Assembly (NCBI RefSeq): GCF_001469955.1
Contig: NZ_LOPU01000037.1
Span: 1-64,000, forward strand
Length of the DNA stretch: 64,000 bases
DNA from: Haloprofundus marisrubri
GTDB taxonomy: Archaea > Halobacteriota > Halobacteria > Halobacteriales > Haloferacaceae
Direction: 5' to 3'
Shown: positions 59,831 through 64,000 of the stretch, piece after piece
How positions within the stretch are numbered: the first letter of the stretch is position 1
How the letters are laid out: each line of letters starts with the position of its first letter
Translations under genes and position numbers: made by a program
Notes under the pieces: generated by a model
Database searches by the model: none
What the model saw: only the letters and a program-made list of their open reading frames with translations
Told to the model about the DNA's origin: nothing

Positions 59831-60202
59831 ATGAGCACGGAGCCACAGGACGCCGACGACGACCTCAAAGAGCGCGTCACCAACTTCCTGCGACGTAACT
59901 TCCCGCAGATTCAGATGCACGGCGGCAGCGCCGCCATCCAGCACCTCGACCGAGAGAACGGCGAAGTGAGCATCGCCCTCGGCGGTGCCTGCTCGGGATG
60001 TGGCATCTCGCCGATGACCATCCAGGCTATCAAGAGCCGAATGGTCAAAGAGATTCCCGAAATCAACAAAGTCAACGCCGACACCGGAATGGGCGGCGGC
60101 GGTGGCATGGGTGGCGACGGCGGCATGAGTCCGTCGTTCCCCGGCGAGACGACCGGCGACGACGACGGCGGCAGCGACGAAGGCCCCCAAGCCCCCTTCT
60201 AA
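59831..60202 (+). CDS. NifU C-terminal (Nfu-type) Fe-S scaffold
   Basis: A 123-residue protein of the NifU-like Nfu family. The Cys-x2-Cys ligand pair is in GGACSGCGISPMT (near residues 54-66). It carries a Gly/Met-rich, then Asp-rich tail ([13 protein letters not shown]). It delivers or stores 4Fe-4S clusters with SufS/SufU found earlier in the window. TATA-like GGCATAAGAC is at 59799-59808. Confidence 0.93.
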   Translation: MSTEPQDADDDLKERVTNFLRRNFPQIQMHGGSAAIQHLDRENGEVSIALGGACSGCGISPMTIQAIKSRMVKEIPEINKVNADTGMGGGGGMGGDGGMSPSFPGETTGDDDGGSDEGPQAPF

Positions 60203-60263
60203 CGCCGTTTTAGGCTCGTCTACACTGCAGTAGCGTCGGCTTAGCACCCGGAAACATACCCGT

Positions 60264-60272
60264 GTTTTATTC
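60264..60272 (+). promoter_or_regulatory. TATA box of the sulfatase-like gene
   Basis: GTTTTATTC lies 24-32 bases upstream of the ATG at 60296, a good haloarchaeal TATA placement. Confidence 0.55.
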
Positions 60273-60295
60273 CCGTTAGCGACGGACAGTGAGGT

Positions 60296-61843
60296 ATGAG
60301 CGACGAGTCTCCCACGAACGTGTTGTTCGTGGTGATGGACACGGTTCGAAAGGACCACCTGACCCCGTACGGCTACGAGCGACCCACGACGCCCGGCCTC
60401 GAATCGTTCGCCGAGGAGTCGATGGTGTTCGAACAAGCCGTCGCACCCGCGCCGTGGACGCTGCCGGTCCACGCGTCGATGTTCACCGGGATGTACCCGA
60501 GTCGTCACGGTGCCGACCAGGAGACGCCGTATCTCGACAACGCAACCACGCTCGCGGAGACGCTGTCGGCCGCAGGCTACGACACGGCCTGTTACTCCTC
60601 GAACGCGTGGATTACACCCTACACCCACCTCACCGACGGTTTCGACGACCAGAACAACTTCTTCGAGGTGATGCCCGGTGACTTGCTCTCGGGGCCGCTG
60701 GCGAAAGCGTGGAAGACCCTCAACGACAACGAACGCCTTCGCGCCGTCGCCGACAAGTTGGTCAGCCTCGGCAACACCGCCCACGAGTATCTCGCCGACG
60801 GTGAGGGTGCTGACTCGAAGACGCCCGCCGTCATCGACCAGACGATGGAGTTCATCGAGAAGAGCGACCGGTCGTTCGCCTTCATCAACCTGATGGACGC
60901 TCATCTCCCGTACCACCCGCCGAAAGAGTACAGAGAGAAGTTCGCACCCGGCGTCGACTCGACGGAGGTCTGCCAGAACTCCAAGGAGTACAACTCCGGC
61001 GCACGCGACATCACCGACAGCGAGTGGGAGGATATCCGCGGGCTGTACGACGCCGAAATCGCCCACATCGACGACCAACTGACTCGGCTGTTCGACTGGC
61101 TCAAAGAGACCGACCGCTGGGACGACACGATGGTCGTCGTCTGTGCGGACCACGGCGAACTCCACGGCGAACACGACCTGTACGGCCACGAGTTCTGCCT
61201 GTACGACCCGCTCATCAACGTCCCGCTGATGGTCAAACATCCCGAACTCGGCACGGGTCGCCGCGACGACCAAGTCGAACTGGTCGACCTCTATCACACC
61301 GTTCTCGACGCACTCAACGTCGAAGGCGGCAAACCCGCCTCCCCCGGCGAAGACGTGGTCGCCCGCGACGAGACACGGTCGTTGCTCTCCGCATCGTACC
61401 GCGAGTTCGCAGACGCCGACTCGCCCGACCCCGGGCAGAAGGGGTCACCCGACGGCGACTACGCCTTCGTCGAGTACTCCCGACCTATCGTCGAACTCAA
61501 ACAACTGGAGGAGAAGGCGAAAGCCGGCGGCGTCACGCTTCCCGAGGACTCCCGCTTTTACTCGCGGATGCGCGCGGTGCGCCGCCCGGACGTCAAGTAC
61601 GTCCGCATCGACCGCATCCCGAACGAAGCGTACCGTCTGGACGAGGACCCCGGCGAACTGACGAACCTCGCCGGCAAGGGCGACGAGAAAATCGAGGCCG
61701 CAGAACAGGCGCTGGCGCGCTTCGAAGAGGCCGCCGGCGGCGCGTGGACCGGTGCGGACGACGTCGAAGTGACCGACGACGCGCTGGACGACATGGACGA
61801 CACGACCCAAGAACGGCTTCGGGACCTCGGCTACATGGAGTAG
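60296..61843 (+). CDS. Sulfatase-fold hydrolase/phosphotransferase with Thr at the nucleophile position
   Basis: A 515-residue alkaline phosphatase superfamily enzyme. Metal ligands are in FVVMDTVRKDHL (residues 11-22), and VCADHGELHGEHDLYGH near the middle. The active-site block is APWTLPVHASMFTG with Thr55 where arylsulfatases have the Cys or Ser that becomes formylglycine. So formylglycine formation is impossible. Thr is used instead by LtaS and EptA phosphotransferases. No signal peptide, hence cytosolic. The real substrate is open. Acidic C-terminus. Confidence 0.88.
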   Translation: MSDESPTNVLFVVMDTVRKDHLTPYGYERPTTPGLESFAEESMVFEQAVAPAPWTLPVHASMFTGMYPSRHGADQETPYLDNATTLAETLSAAGYDTACYSSNAWITPYTHLTDGFDDQNNFFEVMPGDLLSGPLAKAWKTLNDNERLRAVADKLVSLGNTAHEYLADGEGADSKTPAVIDQTMEFIEKSDRSFAFINLMDAHLPYHPPKEYREKFAPGVDSTEVCQNSKEYNSGARDITDSEWEDIRGLYDAEIAHIDDQLTRLFDWLKETDRWDDTMVVVCADHGELHGEHDLYGHEFCLYDPLINVPLMVKHPELGTGRRDDQVELVDLYHTVLDALNVEGGKPASPGEDVVARDETRSLLSASYREFADADSPDPGQKGSPDGDYAFVEYSRPIVELKQLEEKAKAGGVTLPEDSRFYSRMRAVRRPDVKYVRIDRIPNEAYRLDEDPGELTNLAGKGDEKIEAAEQALARFEEAAGGAWTGADDVEVTDDALDDMDDTTQERLRDLGYME

Positions 61844-61869
61844 AGTCCGAAAGCTCCCGCAATCGGTGG

Positions 61870-62766
61870 TTAACGAAGCCCTCTCCCCGCTTCCCACGCC
61901 CGCAACAGCGCCGCAAGCGTCCGATTCGTCGGAACGTCGAGACGATGTCGCTCCGCGCGAGCGACGACTTCTCCCGAAATGGCGTCGACTTCCGTCCGGC
62001 GTCCGGCGTCGATATCCTGCAGCATCGACGACCGGTTGTCTGCCGTCGCGTCGACGACCCGCGAAAGCGCGGTTCGTGCGCGGCGGTTCGGGAGTGAGAC
62101 GCCTTCAGCACGGGCGACACGGGCTGTCTCGCGGGCGGCAGCGTGTGCCAACTCCGCAGCGTCGCCGTCGGTGAGCGCGCCGTTTTCCACCCGTGAGAGC
62201 GCCGTCACCGCGTTGATACCGGCGTTGACCGCGAGTTTCGTCCAGCGACGCCGCGGCATATCCGTGGCGACGAGCGTTTCGAGACCGGCGGCGCGAAACG
62301 CCCGCCCGACTCGCTCGGCGACCGGGTCGGGACCGCCGTCGAGCGAGCCGAGAACGATTCGGCCGACGCCCGTGCAGTCGACGTGGCCCGGTTCGAGCAG
62401 TCGTGCGCCGTAGGTGGCGGTCCCGGCAAGGACGGGCGCGTCAAGTTCGTCGGTGAGTATCTCTTCGGTGAGACCGTTCTGCAGTGAGAGGACGGCGCCG
62501 AACTCGCCGGTGGCGAGTGTGTTCGCCGCCTCGGCGGTGTCGAACGCCTTCACCGTCACCAACGCGAGGTCCGCCGAGAGATTCGCGCCGTCGGTCGTCG
62601 CGTCGGGCGTGGTGTGGGTCTCGACGGCCCCCGAGACGCGGAGGCCGGACTCGCGGACGCGACTCGCGTGGGGGTCGCGGGCGACGAGCGTCACGTCGTG
62701 TGCGCGCGCGAGCAACCCGCCGACGAGACTGCCGAGACTCCCAGCACCGAAGACGACGACGTCCAT
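61870..62766 (-). CDS. panE: 2-dehydropantoate 2-reductase (ketopantoate reductase-like)
   Basis: A 298-residue NADPH-dependent reductase. N-terminal GAGSLGSLVGGLLA (residues 7-20), LTKVK-like VKAFDT, then SLQNGLTEE and Lys in WTKLAVNAGINAVTALSRV (the conserved K-x-x-x-N region near residue 180), followed by a helical domain. Makes pantoate for CoA in archaea. Paralogues exist, so a related 2-oxo acid substrate is possible. Start MDVVVFGAG at 62766. Confidence 0.88.
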   Translation of the reverse strand: MDVVVFGAGSLGSLVGGLLARAHDVTLVARDPHASRVRESGLRVSGAVETHTTPDATTDGANLSADLALVTVKAFDTAEAANTLATGEFGAVLSLQNGLTEEILTDELDAPVLAGTATYGARLLEPGHVDCTGVGRIVLGSLDGGPDPVAERVGRAFRAAGLETLVATDMPRRRWTKLAVNAGINAVTALSRVENGALTDGDAAELAHAAARETARVARAEGVSLPNRRARTALSRVVDATADNRSSMLQDIDAGRRTEVDAISGEVVARAERHRLDVPTNRTLAALLRAWEAGRGLR

Positions 62767-62865
62767 ACCGCCTCTCTCGAAGCGGGCGATAAAAAGGCGT
62801 TCAGTTGGGGGCCGACCGCGGTTCGACGGTACTCGACCCTGTTCGACTACCGTTCGTCGACGGAC

Positions 62866-63195
62866 TCAGTCCTCGGTCCAGTAGTAGAGGTCCTCTTTTG
62901 GCGACGAACAGTTGGGACACTCGTCGGGGAGTCCGTCGTCTATCGACCCCATCTCGCCGCACTCGGTACAGCGCCACATCAGGTAGCCCTCGCCGAACTC
63001 CTGACCGACGCGGGCGTGTTCGACGCTCAGCGCTTCCATCCCCTCGCGCATCGTCACGTAGAAGCCGCCTTCGTCGAAGCCGCGGATGGTCCCGAGTTGG
63101 GTGCCGTCGGAGTCGTAGACGGCCTCGCCCAAGTCGAGTCGTTCGAGTTCCGATTCGGACACGTCGTCTGGAGTCTCGCCACCATCTCCAACCAT
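62866..63195 (-). CDS. Rubredoxin-like zinc domain protein (109 aa)
   Basis: A 109-residue protein with an acidic N-terminus, an SH3/PRC-like middle strand (AVYDSDGTQLGTIRGFDEGGFYV), and a C-terminal rubredoxin-like knuckle: CTECGEM and CPNCSSPKE. The haloarchaeal-family layout is familiar (DUF7130-like, not certain). The start at 63195 is preferred, since an ATTTTATC TATA box lies 25-32 bases upstream between two arms of a palindrome. Confidence 0.8.
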   Translation of the reverse strand: MVGDGGETPDDVSESELERLDLGEAVYDSDGTQLGTIRGFDEGGFYVTMREGMEALSVEHARVGQEFGEGYLMWRCTECGEMGSIDDGLPDECPNCSSPKEDLYYWTED

Positions 63196-63207
63196 AGTCG
63201 AGGGTTC

Positions 63208-63246
63208 GGTGTCGACGGGGATAAAATTCTGCGCTGTGTCGACACC
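63208..63246 (-). promoter_or_regulatory. GGTGTCGAC inverted repeat bracketing the TATA box of the rubredoxin-like gene
   Basis: GGTGTCGAC (63208-63216) and its exact inverse GTCGACACC (63238-63246) enclose the TATA box ATTTTATC (minus strand, 63220-63227). The 9-bp arms are 21 bases apart, giving about three helical turns centre to centre. Placement around the core promoter suggests dual-site repressor or activator binding. Confidence 0.6.
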
Positions 63247-63396
63247 CCGCAAGCAGTCGGTCCGAGAAAGTCAACAGTCCGGTGAACGGTCGGTCGGAGA
63301 AGACGGACGGTCACCTGTCCCATCCGTTCGGCGGTTTCGCGTCTTGTGTGCGTAACCGCGCAACAGCGATATGAGTTCGAGTCTTCCTTTCGGCGC

Positions 63397-64000
63397 ATGG
63401 ACAGGTACACTCGACGAGAGTATCTCCGGTTCGCAGGTGTTGGGGCGGTCGGTGTCTCGACGAGTGGAGTCGCCGGTTGCCTTGGGGGGAGAGAGGCAGG
63501 GGCCGATGAAGGGAAAGCAGACAGTCCCGACCCGGGTGCGGAGACGGCGGGGTCGGACGCAATGGGGACGGGAACGACAACGGGAACCGACGAGGCCGAA
63601 GCGAGTCTGTGGGCGACGACGACGCTCACCGACGTGCGAACCGACGAGACGTTCACCATCGACCAGTTCGACCGACCCGTACTCGTCGAGACGTTCGCCG
63701 TCTGGTGTTCGAACTGCAAGCGCCAGCAGGACGAACTCATCGCGTTCCACGAGGCAGTCGGTGACGACGTCGTCAGCGTCGCGTTGAACGTCGACCAGAA
63801 CGAGGATGCTGAAAAAGTGCGGACGCACGCCGACGAAAACGGCTACGACTGGCGATACGCCATCTCGCCGCCCGAGGTAACGAACGCACTCGTCGACGAG
63901 TTCGGGGTGAGTATGACGAACCCGCCGTCGGTGCCGATGGTGTTGCGGTGTCCCGACGGGAGCGCCCGTCGACTGAAAGACGGGCAGAAGTCTACGTCTT
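63397..64000 (+). CDS. TlpA-like thioredoxin lipoprotein (3' end outside window)
   Basis: At least 201 codons of an exported thioredoxin-fold protein. It starts MDRYTRREYLRFAGVG, a twin-arginine signal, and AGCLGG gives a lipobox Cys at residue 26, so it would be anchored to the membrane outside. A Gly/Thr/Asp linker (27-55) precedes the thioredoxin domain with redox motif AVWCSNCKR (two Cys, Trp-Cys-Ser-Asn-Cys) in FAVWCSNCKRQQ. The C-terminus is cut. Likely a disulfide or cytochrome maturation factor. Confidence 0.85.
   Translation, partial: MDRYTRREYLRFAGVGAVGVSTSGVAGCLGGREAGADEGKADSPDPGAETAGSDAMGTGTTTGTDEAEASLWATTTLTDVRTDETFTIDQFDRPVLVETFAVWCSNCKRQQDELIAFHEAVGDDVVSVALNVDQNEDAEKVRTHADENGYDWRYAISPPEVTNALVDEFGVSMTNPPSVPMVLRCPDGSARRLKDGQKSTS

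Noticed and set aside
59633-61297. A 554-codon open frame antisense to the NifU and sulfatase genes
   Set aside because: High-GC antisense frame; the protein has Val/Gly/Asp/Glu bias typical of reverse frames and no motifs, while the plus strand encodes well-supported genes.

Overview
The window is chromosomal DNA from a halophilic archaeon (class Halobacteria). The evidence is: high-GC coding DNA with strongly acidic proteins; archaeal information-processing genes (SRP54, FtsY, prefoldin alpha, L18Ae, L31e, L39e, eIF6, RadA, NMD3); many families known mainly from haloarchaea (DUF5783, DUF5784, DUF5786, DUF5789, PspAB, YccF); and TATA-like boxes about 25-32 bp upstream of start codons, as expected for leaderless transcripts. 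The genus cannot be fixed from sequence alone; a Haloferacales-type organism is a guess. I see no insertion sequence, prophage, integrase or CRISPR array. The region reads as ordinary, densely packed core chromosome, with most of the novelty in regulatory DNA, small proteins and paralogue arrays.

Layout. 1-8 kb: a truncated tRNA-Arg(UCU), a membrane YccF protein, a UPF0200/UPF0201/HPP overlapping trio, a nucleoside-recognition transporter, an FMN alpha-hydroxyacid oxidase, a split MgtE/SLC41-type cation transporter and an MFS carrier. 8-14 kb: a minus-strand secretion and ribosome cluster (L39e, L31e, eIF6, L18Ae, prefoldin alpha, FtsY, a membrane protein, SRP54). 14-22 kb: ThpR, UvsE, TPR and DUF424 proteins, CBS protein, SufS, a threonine synthase-like enzyme, SufU, a zinc-ribbon microprotein, RadA. 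22-27.5 kb: PspAB followed by four tandem HtpX-type M48 membrane proteases, then a formate/nitrite-type channel. 27.7-33.4 kb: epimerase, phosphoribosyltransferase, NMD3, an orphan UPF0175 protein, a 28-residue membrane peptide and an XPD-like iron-sulfur helicase. 33.5-36 kb: two related secreted proteins of the SipW/TasA-like kind. 36-43 kb: small metabolic and haloarchaeal-family genes. 43-53 kb: heme and siroheme genes (hemB, hemL, hemC-cobA-hemD) interleaved with amt-glnK and small membrane proteins. 53-64 kb: a stress protein/amino acid permease pair, DUF2071, a RecJ-like DHH nuclease, a DUF389 membrane protein, DUF5783, NifU-like scaffold, sulfatase-fold enzyme, ketopantoate reductase, a rubredoxin-like protein and a truncated thioredoxin lipoprotein.

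Functional links. HemL, HemB, HemC, HemD and CobA cover glutamate-1-semialdehyde to uroporphyrinogen III and precorrin-2; HemA is not in the window. SufS, SufU and the NifU-domain protein supply sulfur and scaffolding for Fe-S enzymes such as the helicase. SRP54, FtsY and the membrane quality-control set (HtpX array, PspAB) handle membrane protein insertion and turnover.

The most interesting signals are: an exactly 21-bp periodic CTAA array with half-period CTGA elements in the divergent gap at 36083-36162; perfect palindromes sitting on predicted promoters at 39123-39139, 20835-20857 and 63208-63246; the four-copy HtpX array; and the paired SipW-type secreted proteins.
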